From: Rapana venosa
Lineage: Eukaryota > Mollusca > Gastropoda > Neogastropoda > Muricidae
Assembly: GCA_028751875.1 (NCBI GenBank)
Contig: CM054157.1
Location: forward strand, 257,322 to 321,321
Reading direction: 5' to 3'
Length of the DNA: 64,000 bases
Of this stretch, positions 32,377 through 44,052 are shown in pieces (position 1 is the stretch's first letter; each line of letters starts with the position of its first letter). The notes under the pieces were generated by a model that did no database searches, was not told the DNA's origin, and was given only the letters and a program-made list of their open reading frames with translations. Both the position numbers and the translations under genes were made by a program.

Positions 32377-32701
32377 GAAAGGCAAAATTCTCTTTCAAGA
32401 GGGTACCAGATTATGCACAAATGCTTTCTTTTACCTCTATCCTCAAGGAAAGAAAAGAGTATTAAATCATGTACACAAATCATAACAATCAGACATATAC
32501 ACTGAAAGGAAAACCCCCAAAAGAAAGAACAAAACACGCAAGGCTTTCAGGATCACAAACAAACCAAAGGACAGACGAGACCAAATGGATGGACAAATAA
32601 CTGGACATACAGGAAAACGGAGACAGGATGACAGATTCCCTTAAAATCGTCATTAAAACAGCAATTGATTAGGACATCTTTGGAGGCAATGTAGCCAACA
32701 T
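32377..32701. other. Unassigned A-rich stretch
   Basis: No gene or repeat recognised. Confidence 0.4.
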
Positions 32702-33228
32702 GTGGACATTTGTTAGGTCATTATATAGTCCTGTTCTGCATTTGCAAGGTCATTATATAGTTCTGTTCTGAATTTGTTAGGGCATTATAGAGTCCTGCTC
32801 TACATGTGTTAGGTCATTATAGAGTCTTGCTCTGAATGATAGGTCATTGTATAGTCCTACTCTACATGTGTTAGGCCATTTTATAGTCTTGCTCTACATG
32901 TGTTAGGTCATGATAGAGTCCTGCTCTACATTTGTTAGGTCATTATAGAGTCCTGCTCTACATTTGTTAGGTCATTATACAGTCCTGAACTACATTTGTG
33001 AAGTCATTATAGAGTCCTGCTCTACATTTGTTAGGTCGTTATAGAGTCCTGCTCTACATGTGTGAGGTCATTATAGTGTCCTGCTCTACATTTGTTAGAT
33101 CATTATACAGTCCTGAACTACATTTGTGAAGTCATTATAGAGCCCTGATCTACATTTGTTAGGTCATTATAGAGTCCTGCTCTACATGTGTGAGGTCATT
33201 ATAGAGTCCTGCTCTACATGTGTTAAAA
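32702..33228. repeat. 33-34-bp minisatellite, about 15 units
   Basis: Units with TTTGTTAGGTCATTATAGAG followed by TCCTGCTCTACA. Variant units carry TGTGAAGTCATTATAGAG or ATACAGTCCTGAACTACA, and a pair of these recurs as a higher-order block near 32980-33150. Confidence 0.93.
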
Positions 33229-33232
33229 TTGA

Positions 33233-34330
33233 GTTCTGTTTTCAAGTATTCTGGAAGTGACTTTATAACCAGCCCCCAAAATATACTATTCTAGATTGAC
33301 ATAAAGTAGCTATTGTGAATGGTGTTGGAAGGTTTACTCAATATCACTGCTATTATTCATTGAATATACACATAACTGTAAAAGAAGACGAGGCATTGCT
33401 ATAAAGTATTTTAGGTGTAAGAGTTCTTTTATTGTATAGAAGTTTGGCTTTTAGAGGAAGGTTACCAGCTTGTTTACAGTCATTTTCTGTTAGTGAGGAA
33501 GATTTCCTAATAACTATTTAACTGCTCTTTTATGGATACTAAACAATGGTCTAAGAATGTGTTTGCTTGCTGAGTCCCAAAGTGTAGAAGCATAGTGTCA
33601 CTGGACTGAATACAGAAAGCTATTTTCTTGACGCTAGATTACAAACTATTTCACCTTCTCAGATGAGTTTTGCAGCAATAGTTCTTGATAGGAATTCTAA
33701 ATGTTTTGACCTGGATAAGTTATTGTCGATTTTCACTCATAGAACATTTTGATTTGTAACTGACATTTTTTCAATAGCTGGCTATTTCTGACCAATGGTT
33801 TGCCGTTTTCTGTCCAGTGGTAATTATCAGAACTTAGTTCGGATTTTTTTTGGGGGGTGGGGGTGGAGAGACATTTGGTTTAAATGTGTCCACATAACGA
33901 ATTGATTAATACTTTCTTGCAGTCAACAATACACTTGATGAACATCAGAACTAGACACATGGTTGTCCGCAAACATTTCACACTGTGCTTTTATGGAAAA
34001 GGTTAGATCGCCTGTTTATGTAGTTAGAATAGCACCAGACCCAAGATTTAACCTTGTGGATCACCATGTTGGTTTGGAAAAAAGTTACAAATACATACAC
34101 TTTAAGAAAACATATGTTGCCTATCGGATAGATAGCTAGACAGCTAGATAGCTAGATCGATGTGGGTCACATTCCTGAAACCTGTAAGAGTGATAGTATG
34201 GTCACAAAATTCAAGATCAAATTTGTAATAATTGATCAATTGTTCATATGTTTTCATACATAAGCTTCAGTTTGATATTTCTATCAGCAAAATCAGTGCT
34301 GGTCGTTGTGTATGGTGCTTTTGTTTTTAA
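33233..34330 (-). pseudogene. Ancient LINE reverse transcriptase remnant
   Basis: No long frame remains, but the minus-strand three-frame translation gives RT motifs in the right order. GDPQG/ILGLVLF-like (about 34060-34030) is the GxPQGSxLGP box. CEMFADNHVSSSDVHQV (about 33990-33940) is the FADD box with the second Asp changed to Asn. MWTHLNQMSLHP and IDNNLSRSKH-like (about 33735) follow. FLSRTIAAKLI then leads to an LGAGYKVTSRILEN-like end near 33260. A (TAGATAGC)n insert lies at about 34125-34155. Many frameshifts and stops mark it as an old insertion of an I/Jockey- or CR1-like group. Confidence 0.6.
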
Positions 34331-34811
34331 CAAATACTTGAATGCTGGAATCAGTGATTTTGGACTTATCACTTTGTGACATGGAAAAGTGGGCCACTCA
34401 ACACCGGATGTAATCTATTAGAACAATAAAAAAAACAGAACACTCAAAATAAAAAGATCAGCTATCTTTACACCTCGGCTGCGTTAAAAATTATTACTTA
34501 GGTATTTGATTTAAAATCTGACATAAGTTCTTCAGCAGCTAACAGGAAAATGAGGCATCCCACAGGAGGAATATCTGACACTGGGTGTATTGGAACCACA
34601 ACATGAATGACTTAGCTTCAGAACTGTAAGTAATCATTTGCTCAAGGTGAGGCTGACAGATCTATTTGCTGTTGAGTTTTTTAAAGTTTGATTGCGATGA
34701 CGTCATGGCGTCGTCAAAACCCTGAACTAAATGTATTTTCTGGGCCTTTGTTTTATCAACAAGCCAACTGGCAAACAAATCTACTGGCAGTTACTTCATT
34801 AATGATGTTGT
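34331..34811. other. Unique AT-rich stretch with a CRE-type palindrome
   Basis: No gene recognised. TGACGTCA, the consensus cAMP response element, lies at 34698-34705, next to a second GCGTCG. With no gene nearby its regulatory role is unknown. Confidence 0.4.
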
Positions 34812-34817
34812 AAGCTA

Positions 34818-36163
34818 ATCTCCAGCAGTGCCAAAACCACAGGACAATCAACCTCATAAGTCATGCCAGTAAAGTCATGCTGAAAGTGATCCTGAACAGG
34901 CTGAAACCACAGGCAGAAGAGATCATCGCCGAAGAGCAGGCCGGTTTCCGCCCAAATAGAAGCACCACAGAACAGATATTCAACCTGAGGGTTCTGTGTG
35001 AGAAATACAACCAGCATCACCAAGACATCATCCACGTCTTCATTGATTTTAAGAAGGCCTTCGATAGATTATGGCATGACACTCTGTGGGCCACCATGAA
35101 CAAATTCAACATGGGCCAGAAGCTGATTCACACCATCAAGGAACTCTACTCAAAGGCCACCAGTGCAGTACTCGTACAGGGTACGGTAGGGGAATGGTTC
35201 CGTACCTCAGTTGGGGTCCGACAGGGATGTTTTCTGTCGCCGACTCTGTTTAACATTTTCCTCGAACGCATCATGACTGACGCCTTGGAAGACCACACAG
35301 GCACAGTCAGCATTGGAGGGCGAACAATCACCAACCTCAGGTTTGCCGATGACATTGACGGTCTGGCAGGAAATGAAGAGGAACTGGCCAACCTAGTGAA
35401 GCAACTGAATGAAATATCCTCACGGATACGGCATGGAAATCAGCGCCGAGAAAACCAAGCTCATGTCAAACAGTGCCCAGCCAATCACCACCAAGATCAC
35501 TCTCAGCGGAAAAGAACTGGAGACAGTTGACCATTTCAAGTACCTTGGAGCCATCATAAGTGAGGAAGGATCGAAGACCGAAATCCTAGCAAGAGCGGCA
35601 CAAACAGCAGCAGCAATTGCAAGACTGAAGACCATATGGAGAGACAGAAACATCCCTCTCAGAACCAAGGTAAAGTTACTAAACGCGCTAGTCATGTCAA
35701 TCATGCTTTACGCATGTGAGGCATGGACACTGAACGCAGACCTACAAAGGAGGATCCAAACAGTAGAAATGAGATGCCTCAGAAGGCTCCTTGGCATCTC
35801 ATACAAGGACCATGTCACCAACAATGAAGTCCGCAGAAAGATCACTCAACAAGTGCGGGACTATGAAGACCTACTGACCATGGCGAAAAAGAGGAAACTC
35901 AGATGGTATGGGCACGTAACACGCTCAGAAGGACTTGCGAAGACCATCTTGCAAGGAACAGTCCAGGGGAAGAGATGAAGGGGCAGACAGAGGAGAAAGA
36001 GGGCCCACGACATCCCTGATTGGACAGGGAAGGACTTCAATGATACCCAGGCACTTGCCCACAACCGAGCTAAGAGGAGCCAGCTGGTCCCCTGTTCGTC
36101 CACCATGCAGCGCCCCTACGACCCTGGCGGGTTACGGGACCTGTAACAGTAACAGTAACAGTA
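34818..36163 (+). mobile_element. RTE-clade LINE (subfamily 2), 5'-truncated
   Basis: Starts inside the RT coding region (CTCCAGCAGTGCCAAAACCA) and ends in an ACAGTA-repeat tail at 36144-36163. A 6-bp AAGCTA at 34812-34817 and again at 36164-36169 fits a target-site duplication. It is highly similar to the copy at 58.9-60.25 kb. Confidence 0.88.
34828..36146 (+). pseudogene. RTE reverse transcriptase, nearly open
   Basis: 34877-35530 encodes EEQAGFRPNRSTTEQIFNLR, VFIDFKKAFDRLWHD, SVGVRQGCFLSPTLFN and LRFADDIDGLAG, with the catalytic Asp pair kept. A shift at about 35410-35450 moves the frame to 35409-35978: YGMEISAEKTKLMSN, FKYLGAIISEEGSK, LYACEAWTLNADLQRR and LRRLLGISYKDHV. An in-frame TGA at about 35976 interrupts the C terminus, which continues to PYDPGGLRDL and a TAA at 36144. 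So one frameshift and one nonsense codon are visible in about 430 codons, which marks a young copy. The endonuclease is absent through truncation. Confidence 0.88.
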
Positions 36164-36169
36164 AAGCTA

Positions 36170-37560
36170 TTCTTAAGCGCTGGTGTGGCCTTTGTGTACC
36201 CATGAGAGCGAATCGAATTGTAGCGTCCCGTCAGAGTTTGTGTTGGTGTAAGAGAGCAGACGACTTTTCCCTTCAGCACGAAACCCGTCAACTGTCTGAC
36301 AGGTAAGTTTAACACTTTTTTTTATGCTGTAATATTTAATTAGCAATGCACATTTGCTTAAATCAGAGAATGTTTTAATGGTTTATTACGATGACTATCT
36401 ATGATTATTGATTTTGAAAGTGCATTTTGGAAAAGATCGAGGCATCGAGATTGCCTGACAGTGTTGAACTTTTGATCTGTCAACACTTCTTTCTTGTTTC
36501 AGGGTAAATCCTACTCTTTAAAATTTTATATTTGTAATAAAAAGTTGTAAAGAAGTTCAAAAATTTCAGTATGGACATCATTATGGTTGTTTACTTTTAA
36601 ACTGAAATCATGCTGTCAAAGTTGATATTAAGTATTTAACGTTAGAGCGACGCTGCTTGATTAGCAACGCATTACATAGGTTGTTGATTGTACTGTCCAT
36701 TTACATTTTATGCTGTACAGTTTCAGTAATTTATCATTTTGTGGTTTTTGACAATATCGATATTTTAAAAGGTTTCGCAAATAATCTTAGCGTTTTAATT
36801 TTCTAGATCTGTTGCTAATTTTCTAGATCTATAGATCTTTTGCTAATGTTCTAGATCTATTGGAAAATTTGTCAGTTGAAAGTCGAAAACATTAATGGAC
36901 AACACTCTTATGGGAGGAGAATAACGTACCTGATGTTGTGATAGCTTTTTAAGTTGGGATATTTTTCCAATTAAATTAGCACAGAAATAATTTTTAACCA
37001 TCATCGTTATGCTAAAGTTTTAAAGATATTGATAGTCATTTAGTGTTGCATTAAGATGGGGTAACACAACGTGAATTTATTTTTCAAATATCTCTTTGTC
37101 AATGAAATGTGGACACTGAGCCTTGTTACTGTCTAATAGCATTGCAAGCAAAACCTGATTCTGTGAAATCATTTTCTTAAAGATGGAGAAAATTTCAGAA
37201 AAAAATGTCATGTCATTTTTATGGCCGCATTTAAGGAAAACCAAAAACTACAGTAAAAAGGCATACATTATGCCAAGACAGTCATATGCAAGGAATGAAG
37301 TGTCTTTTTATTGCCAAAACTATGTCTTTTGTCGACATTTTATTAACGAAAAGCTGTTGAACCTCAAGAAATAGTGTCCATTTGGTGTCCATGTTACACA
37401 TGCCTGATAGACCAACTAGTACTTGTAGTACTGAGTACTTGTTGACTTTTGCTATATAGATCTTTAAAATACTACACCTTTACCTACTTTATTATTATAA
37501 AATCATTTCAAAATACCAACTTTGGTTTTGAGCACTCATGTCATAAAGGAGACCAGGTTT
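36170..37560. other. Unique AT-rich stretch with a possible small intron
   Basis: The largest unique region of the window. A consensus donor CTGACAG|GTAAGTTT (intron start 36303) is followed 200 bp later by a pyrimidine-rich TTCTTTCTTGTTTCAG acceptor (ending 36502). The plus frame before the donor (IVASRQSLCWCKRADDFSL) stays open and after joining ends 7 codons later at TAA. An AATAAA lies at about 36534. No homology recognised. Elsewhere in the stretch there is nothing beyond short AT-rich frames, such as 63 codons at 37183-37374. Confidence 0.35.
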
Positions 37561-37572
37561 CAGGAGAGTGAC

Positions 37573-37672
<100 letters not shown>

Positions 37673-37679
37673 CAGCAAG

Positions 37680-37774
37680 AAAGACCAAAAAGAAGTACAA
37701 AAAAGTACTTATTTCTGATGGTACAAAAAGGAAGAAGAAAAGAAAGAAAGAAGGGAAAGAGAGAGAGAGAGAGA

Positions 37775-37809
<35 letters not shown>

Positions 37810-38310
37810 AGAGAGAAGGAGAGAGAGAGAGAGAGAGAGAAAGAAAGAAAGAAAAAAAGAATGCGAGAAAGAGAGAAAGAAAGAAGAAATGGGGAAGAAA
37901 CCGATAAAAGGAAAAGAACGAAAGAACTTAAAGAGAAAGACAGAAGTGAAGGAAGAGAAATAAAACGAAGCAAAAAAGAAAGATGAAGAAAGCAAGACAA
38001 AAGGTAGAGAAAACAGTAAAGAGAATAGGTAGAAAGAACACATGTAGCACGAAAAAAAGAAAAGAAACTACAAGATAAAAAAGGGGAAGAAACAGAAATG
38101 AAATGGAAACCAAACACAGAGTAGAAGAGGGACAGGGAAGCAGAAGAAGAAGCAGACCACAGAGAAAATACAGACACAATCCTTCAACCAAGAAGGAAAT
38201 TACACAACCACAAAAGGGGAAAAGAAGCAGGACAAATGAACATGAAGGCAAAACAAGAATGCAAGTAATTAACTTTTCAGTGAAGGAAAATAACAAGAAA
38301 GAAAGATGAA
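37680..38310 (+). repeat. Purine-rich block, family C
   Basis: A/G-rich on plus, with GAAA and GA sub-repeats (37740-37850). Lys/Glu/Arg-rich frames on plus and Ser/Phe/Leu frames on minus are composition artefacts. Confidence 0.55.
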
Positions 38311-38799
38311 CTCAAATCCACCTGAACGCGTTGTACACATTGTAAATTGCAGGAACTACACTCTCAAAGTCTGTCATCTCTAAGAAATATAGAGATAAGT
38401 CTGTATTAATTATTGTTAAGAGCATGGAACACATAAGACTTCAAAGATGAGACGTTCATGTGTTCTCACTCTTTTCCAGTCCAACATTTATTTAGTTTAA
38501 ACAGGATTTTATCAGATCAAAACGAAACAACATAACAGCAAAGCATGAAATTTGAAATAGGACTACAAGCAGAAGCTTCTGAAAAGCACTCTTTACGATA
38601 TGTTAACAAAAGGGGCTGCAGCCTAATGCCATCACGTCACATATTACAGGAACTCTAGGAAAAGGTATAAACGACTACTGATGATAAAAGGACAAGTCAT
38701 CAAGCAAACGGTGACATGCTGGCAAGGACATTCTCAGTCCATGGCGTTTTCAAAAAGCGTTAAGAACAAAGGGGTGTACAAACAAAGAACGATTCACAA
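38311..38799. other. Unassigned stretch
   Basis: No clear element. Confidence 0.4.
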
Positions 38800-39085
38800 A
38801 TAAAACCTCCACGGATACTTGGTTTCAACATTTCAAATACCTTGTTCATAATGACATCGTGGTGGAATCTGATTTGCCCGATGAAACATGCCAAGTCCTA
38901 CATAAAAGTATATTAGAAGATGCTGTTATTCGAGCGATCAGAAAACTTCGAAGTGGCAAAGCCGATAAACGATAAAAAATAGGAAAAATGTCAGATAGAC
39001 AATATATCTGCTGAAATGCTGAAAATAGTGGTAAGGAGGTTTGAGCATTTCTTACAAGACTATTTAACCAAATCTTTAAGAAAGA
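38800..39085 (+). pseudogene. LINE linker fragment upstream of RT
   Basis: The plus translation TWFQHFKYLVHNDIVVESDL, then ILEDAVIRAIRKLRSGKAD, then after a 30-bp disruption ISAEMLKIV and FEHFLQDYLTKSL, matches the conserved linker in front of the RT of I/CR1-type LINEs. Only about 90 codons remain. Confidence 0.65.
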
Positions 39086-39107
39086 AAGAAAGAGAGAGAG
39101 GGAGAGA

Positions 39108-39187
<80 letters not shown>

Positions 39188-39195
39188 GATATACA
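39086..39195. repeat. (GA)n microsatellite
   Basis: GA tract of about 100 bp bounded by GAAA and GGGA units. Confidence 0.95.
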
Positions 39196-39199
39196 GAGA

Positions 39200-39950
39200 C
39201 AAAGTAATGAACAAAGATAGAAAGCAAGAAAGCTGGAAACATACAAAACATAACAGAAACCATAGATGAAGAAAAGAAATATCACAGAGAAAGACAAGTG
39301 TCAGACATACATACATACATACATACAGACAGACAGACAGACAGACAGAAAACACAGGGAAAGAACGGCAGAACAGACAGAAGAAACGAAGTGGGGACGG
39401 AAGAAACAAAGAAACTGACAGGAAGAAAAAACGCCCCTAATTTCCGGTTGACAGACAAACGTGAACAAAACTCAGAAACAGGACAACATGGAGAACAAGA
39501 AGGAAAAAGGGAATGAGAACATGGAAAAGAGATGAAAAACTGAAGAGAAAAAGGGAGGAAACCAGGAAAAACACAGTAAGTTAAAATGAACAAAGAGCGA
39601 AAACAGAGAAACAAGAGCAGAAAATAAGAAGAGGGATACAGAGCAAGAAAGAAGGAAACAGAGAGTCCTTCTCTGTTTCCTTCTTTCTTGCTCTGTATCC
39701 CTCTTCTTATGTGATGACAGGGCAAGGCCAGAAGAAAAAGCAGGCCGTACAGAAACGGGGGGAAACAACAAGCAAAGCCGGAATTACAGAGGAAGAAAGA
39801 AGTTCAGAAAGGAATTACAGCAACTTACAACCAAAAAAACCCCCACCTCAAATGGGCATAAGAGAAAAACAAATAAGCAAGTCACCAGCTTTTAAATCAT
39901 GGAAGAAAGAAAGAAAGAAAGAAAACAAAAAAGAAAAGGAAAGAGAGAAC

Positions 39951-40028
<78 letters not shown>
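39200..40028 (+). repeat. Purine-rich block, family C
   Basis: Long A/G-rich plus-strand block including (CATA)(CAGA) repeats at 39308-39350, a perfect 41-bp inverted repeat at 39624-39710, (GAAA)n and a terminal GA tract at 39975-40026. It directly precedes a family C module. Confidence 0.6.
39624..39710. repeat. Perfect 41-bp inverted repeat, 5-base loop
   Basis: Arms 39624-39664 and 39670-39710 are exact reverse complements, with the loop GTCCT between. The left arm is purine-rich and the right arm pyrimidine-rich, the only place in this block where the strand skew reverses. Confidence 0.95.
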
Positions 40029-40029
<1 letters not shown>

Positions 40030-40250
40030 TTTTAAACATGTGGATTTTTCCTGAAGGTGCTACTAACAGAGATTTACAGCCAGAGAACAGAAGTAATTAA
40101 ACATGGCTATTGCTTCAAAAATAAACACGCAGCAGAATTGGAACTGGAACAAAAACCAGAAGTTTATGTCGCCATGCAGATCTAAAAATACCTCCGAAAA
40201 AGGAGGTTAATCACCTGTTATTTGGTTAAATGGCCAGTTTCACTAAGATT
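40030..40250 (+). repeat. Family C 3' module, copy 3
   Basis: Blocks: ACAGAGATTTACAGCCAGAG, CAGAAGTAATTA, ATCTAAAAATACC, GGAGGTTAATCACCTGTTAT and AATGGCCAGTTTCACTAAG. This is the best-preserved copy. Confidence 0.65.
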
Positions 40251-40274
40251 CTAGAGGCCGCACTTCAGCTTTTG

Positions 40275-40440
40275 CTTCCGGGTCGAGTAATGTCTTCTGC
40301 AGAGTGCTTCTCAGAGAATGTTCTGCTATTCTTAAAGATAACGTCTTCTACAGAGCGCTACTCGGAAAATGTTCTGCTATTCTTAAAGATAACGTCTTCT
40401 ACAGAGCGCTACTCGGAAAATGTTCTGCTCATTCTACAAA
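40275..40440. repeat. 55-bp tandem repeat, 3 units
   Basis: Units with ACGTCTTCTACAGAGCGCTA, then CTCGGAAAATGTTCTGCTA, then TTCTTAAAGATA. The first unit is diverged and the last incomplete. Confidence 0.92.
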
Positions 40441-40599
40441 ATGTGTAAGGTAGGAAAAGCTGCACTGCCTGGTTGCTTTAGGGGTTGAGGAAATAAAATA
40501 AGGTGATGGCAGACAGTCAGGAGAAGGCTGGATAGAATCATGTGGATGGGAGGCGAGCAGACAAGGCCAACACGAGGGATGCAGTATCTGCTGAATTTG

Positions 40600-41220
40600 A
40601 AAAAAATCAAACATAAACAACACAGGAGAAAAAAGTACGAAAAGAAAACAAAGAACAAAGAAGAACACACGGAAAGAAAAGAAGAAACAAAGGGAGAGGC
40701 GACATGAAAGAAAGAATGAAGACAGAAAATAATAATAATAATTATAATATATGGATTTTATATAGCGCTGAAAAAAGAATAAACAGCCACTAACTTGGAC
40801 TTCCAAACAGGAATGAAAGCAAAAAAGAAGAGGAGGAAAGAAAGAAACAAAGATTGAAATAATGAACAAATGATTGTAAAAACGATGGAAAGAAAAAGAG
40901 AAAGAGGAAAGCAAAAAATACCAGAAACAGAAGGAAAGAAAAAAATCTGAGAAACAAAGAAACAGTGAACAGGAAATCCTAGCTGACAGATAAACACAGA
41001 AGCAGAAGAAGCGCATGATGAAGTAAACGTGAAAAAAGAAACAGAAAAAACGGATTTCAGAAGAAATGATTTAAATAAATAAGCACACAAAGAAAGAAGA
41101 AACAAAACAGCTCAATCTGACAGGAACACAACAAACCAAGTTGTCCATTCTTCGGGTAAAAAGACAGAAAGAATACTAAAGAAAGGCGGACAAAAAGAAA
41201 ACAATGGAGAAAATGGAAAG
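40600..41220 (+). repeat. Purine-rich block, family C
   Basis: A/G-rich plus strand, interrupted by a minus-strand LINE tail scrap at 40727-40772 (AATAATAATAATAATTATAA, then ATAGCGCTG). Precedes module copy 4. Confidence 0.55.
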
Positions 41221-41460
41221 TGTGGTGTTTTCTTGATGCTGTCCATGAAAGAGATATACAGCCAAATATACAGCCAAGTAGCAGAGCCAATCCGGCATGG
41301 CCGGCCATTGAGTCACACCAAACAAACAAGTGACCAGTAACACGACTTCACCACGAAAAGAGGGAAGCTTTGTATCTCCTGGTGCTTCCCCACAATACGT
41401 TGAAAACAGGACAAATAACCAGGTGTTGTTCGGTAACATGGCCAGCGTCACAGGGATTCC
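41220..41460 (+). repeat. Family C 3' module, copy 4 (diverged)
   Basis: Shares CCATGAAAGAGATATACAGC, CAGGTGTTGTTCGGTAACAT and GGCCAGCGTCAC with the other copies. The middle part differs. Confidence 0.5.
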
Positions 41461-41639
41461 CAAGAAAATAGTTGGAAAATTATTGATGAAACTGGTACTT
41501 GTATTCTGTTTTAGAAGTACCAAAAGCAGAGTTTTCTTTAAACACTGACTAGTTTAATAGAGACTGACTCTTACAAGTCTGAAGTTTCCAGAGATTTTGC
41601 AGGTTTGAGAGAGAGAGAGAGGGGGGGGGAGGGAGGGAG

Positions 41640-42430
41640 AGATAGAGAGAGAGAGATGTGCACGGAGGGTCAGAGAAGGAATAAGAACAGAAAGAAATTG
41701 AAAAAAAGTAAACAGAATAAATGCACGAATGGTGAATAAAGGAGAGATGTAGAAAGAAAAGCTAGTGACGCACACAAAAGATTTGATTTGTTTGCTTTGC
41801 AAGATTCAGCGCTATATAAATTCCATACATTATTATTATTATTATTAAAAGATGAAAAAACAAAAAGTAGACAAACAAAAAAGAAATGACGAAAGAAGGA
41901 CAAGAAAGACGAAAGACAGGCAATACCTTCATATGACAAGAAACAGGAAAGAAAGACAGAAGATGAGACAGAAAGGCAACAGATAAATGAAAGAAAGAAG
42001 AAAACTGGAAACGAAGGAAGAAAGGAACTATGAAGGAATGAATGAGAGAAAGGACAAGAAAAGAAGGAGAAAAATCACAGACAAAACCAGAAAGAACAAT
42101 AGGAGGAGAAGAACACTTTGACAAAAACAGAAAGGACGATAGGAGAAGAAAATATCACAGACAAAACCAGTAAGGACGATAGGAGAAGAAGGAGAAAAAT
42201 CGCAGACAAAAACCGAAAGAATGATAGGAGAAGGAGAAAAGTCGCAGACAAAACCAGAAAGAATGATAGGAGAAGGAGAAAAATCGCAGACAAAACCAGA
42301 AAGGACGACAGGAGAAGGATCAGAATCACGGGCCAAAACAGCGACATAGAGACAGGGGGCATCAGCAACAGATGGACACAGAACAAGAACAGGAAAGCAG
42401 TCAGTCAGTCACTTTTTAAAAAAAACTGAC
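41640..42430 (+). repeat. Purine-rich block with a 45-50-bp tandem repeat
   Basis: A/G-rich block. At about 42068-42315 it contains six tandem units of CAGACAAAACCAGAAAG, then GA(C/T)GATAGGAGAAG. At 41775-41850 a plus-strand L2/CR1-like tail (CAGCGCTATATAAATTCCAT plus (ATT)n) is inserted. Confidence 0.65.
41775..41850 (+). mobile_element. L2/CR1-like LINE tail scrap
   Basis: About 75 bp with TTGATTTGTTTGCTTTGCAA and the GCGCTATATAAATTCC terminal block and (ATT)n tail, matching 2490-2578. Confidence 0.75.
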
Positions 42431-42486
42431 AATCAGGAAGAACGAATTCAAGAAACAAAGGACTTAGCTCACTCCTACACACCAAC

Positions 42487-42487
42487 C

Positions 42488-42541
<54 letters not shown>

Positions 42542-42545
42542 ACCA

Positions 42546-42580
<35 letters not shown>

Positions 42581-42609
42581 CCACACCCACACACCACACG
42601 CACGTGCGC

Positions 42610-42702
<93 letters not shown>
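42487..42702. repeat. (AC)n, (GCAC)n and (GA)n compound microsatellite
   Basis: AC tract (42489-42541), CACG/GCAC units (42545-42580), then GA tracts with one interruption. Confidence 0.95.
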
Positions 42703-42705
<3 letters not shown>

Positions 42706-42945
42706 AAGTCTACATAAGAGCCAAACGAGAGAAACCAAGTTTAGAAGAGAGCAAAACGACACAGCCAGTAATCAATTCTGGAATCTCAAAAACTACAGTG
42801 ACGTGTTTGGAAATGAAACAAACAGAAAAAAATGGAGAGGCTTAGGAAAGTTTACTGTTAAGAGAGAATTAATTAATGAATGAAACGAATGAATTTTTGG
42901 GGGGGATGAATTCTATTTAAATGGGTACGGCATCAGCAAACGTGC

Positions 42946-42954
42946 TTTGAGAGA

Positions 42955-43040
<86 letters not shown>

Positions 43041-43075
43041 GAAAGAGAGAGAGCGAGAGAGAGAGAGAGAGCGAG

Positions 43076-43115
<40 letters not shown>
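42946..43115. repeat. (GA)n microsatellite
   Basis: Imperfect GA tract of about 165 bp. Confidence 0.95.
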
Positions 43116-43116
<1 letters not shown>

Positions 43117-43121
43117 ATGTA

Positions 43122-43450
43122 TGTTATCTTTTATTTCGAGGATAATGGAATAAGCATTCATGTGCTTGTTTTCATCTAGTCCCCGCGTGTACGCAGTTTT
43201 GTAAATGTTGTCATCCGTTCCCACCGGCACACAATGGTCTACTCTTCCGAAAAGCGGAACGGGTTTTAACGTGTGCGCAAGATGTCCTGCGAGCGTTCGC
43301 ACACGGGACCTCGGTTTATAGTCTCATTCGAAGGACTTTTGGGGAGAGTGGAGTCGGCACTGATGTTAACTCCAGAGGAAAAATCCTCTTGAACGAGAAT
43401 CGAACCCGGGTCAGCAGATCACGAATACATCACTCTAACCATCAGGCTAG
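43122..43450 (-). mobile_element. SINE family A, full length with tRNA-like head
   Basis: Complete copy except for the last bases of the head, which are replaced by GA repeat. The B-box-like GACCCGGGTTCGATTCTCG (minus strand) and the A-box-like TAGCCTGATGGTTAGAG are visible. The central block is at about 43312-43335. Nearly identical to the copy at 28416 over the head and joint. Confidence 0.9.
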
Positions 43451-43481
43451 AGAGAGAGAGAGAGGAGAGAGGAGAGAGAGG

Positions 43482-43527
<46 letters not shown>
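43451..43527. repeat. (GA)n microsatellite
   Basis: GA tract with GGA interruptions starting inside the SINE head. Confidence 0.95.
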
Positions 43528-43528
<1 letters not shown>

Positions 43529-43529
43529 C

Positions 43530-43785
43530 ATAACAGAAATGGACAAGGCAGCTTAAGTATAAATTTTAATGAAGCAAGGTTGTTTATTGCTATCAAAACA
43601 AACACGTCAACAACAATTGGATTTCAAGACGAAAAGAAAGCGTTGTGTGTCCCTTTACAAATCTGCCACTACATTGCGGTGTTCTCATGTTGATCAGAAG
43701 TACCAGTCAGGGGTGTGTTGCTGCCCTGTCCACCGTGGCGTTTGTCCTGCTGTTCCCACACCGCTCTTGTTGCTCGCTCCCCCCC
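43530..43785. other. Unassigned unique stretch
   Basis: No element recognised. It ends in a C15-type run (43781-43795). Confidence 0.4.
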
Positions 43786-43794
43786 CCCCCCCCA

Positions 43795-44052
43795 GACTTG
43801 CCTTGCCCTGTCCTGCTTTGCCCTGCTTTGCCCTGCCTTGCCTTGCCTTGCCCTGCCCTGCCTTGCCTTGCCCTGCCCTGCCTTGCCTTGCCCTGCCCTG
43901 CCTTGCCCTACCCTGCCTTGCCTTGCCTTGCCCTGCCTTGCCTTGCCCTGCCCTGTCCTGCCTTGCCCTGCCCTGCCCTGCCCTGCCTTGGTTTGCCTTG
44001 CCCTGCCCTGTCCTGCCTTGCCTTGCCTTGCCCTGCCCTGCCCTGCCTTGCC
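43795..44052. repeat. Pentamer (CCTTG/CCCTG)n minisatellite
   Basis: About 50 pentamers, CCTTG and CCCTG mixed without strict order. Long Leu/Pro/Cys-type frames on plus and Ala/Gly/Gln frames on minus are artefacts of the period. Confidence 0.95.
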
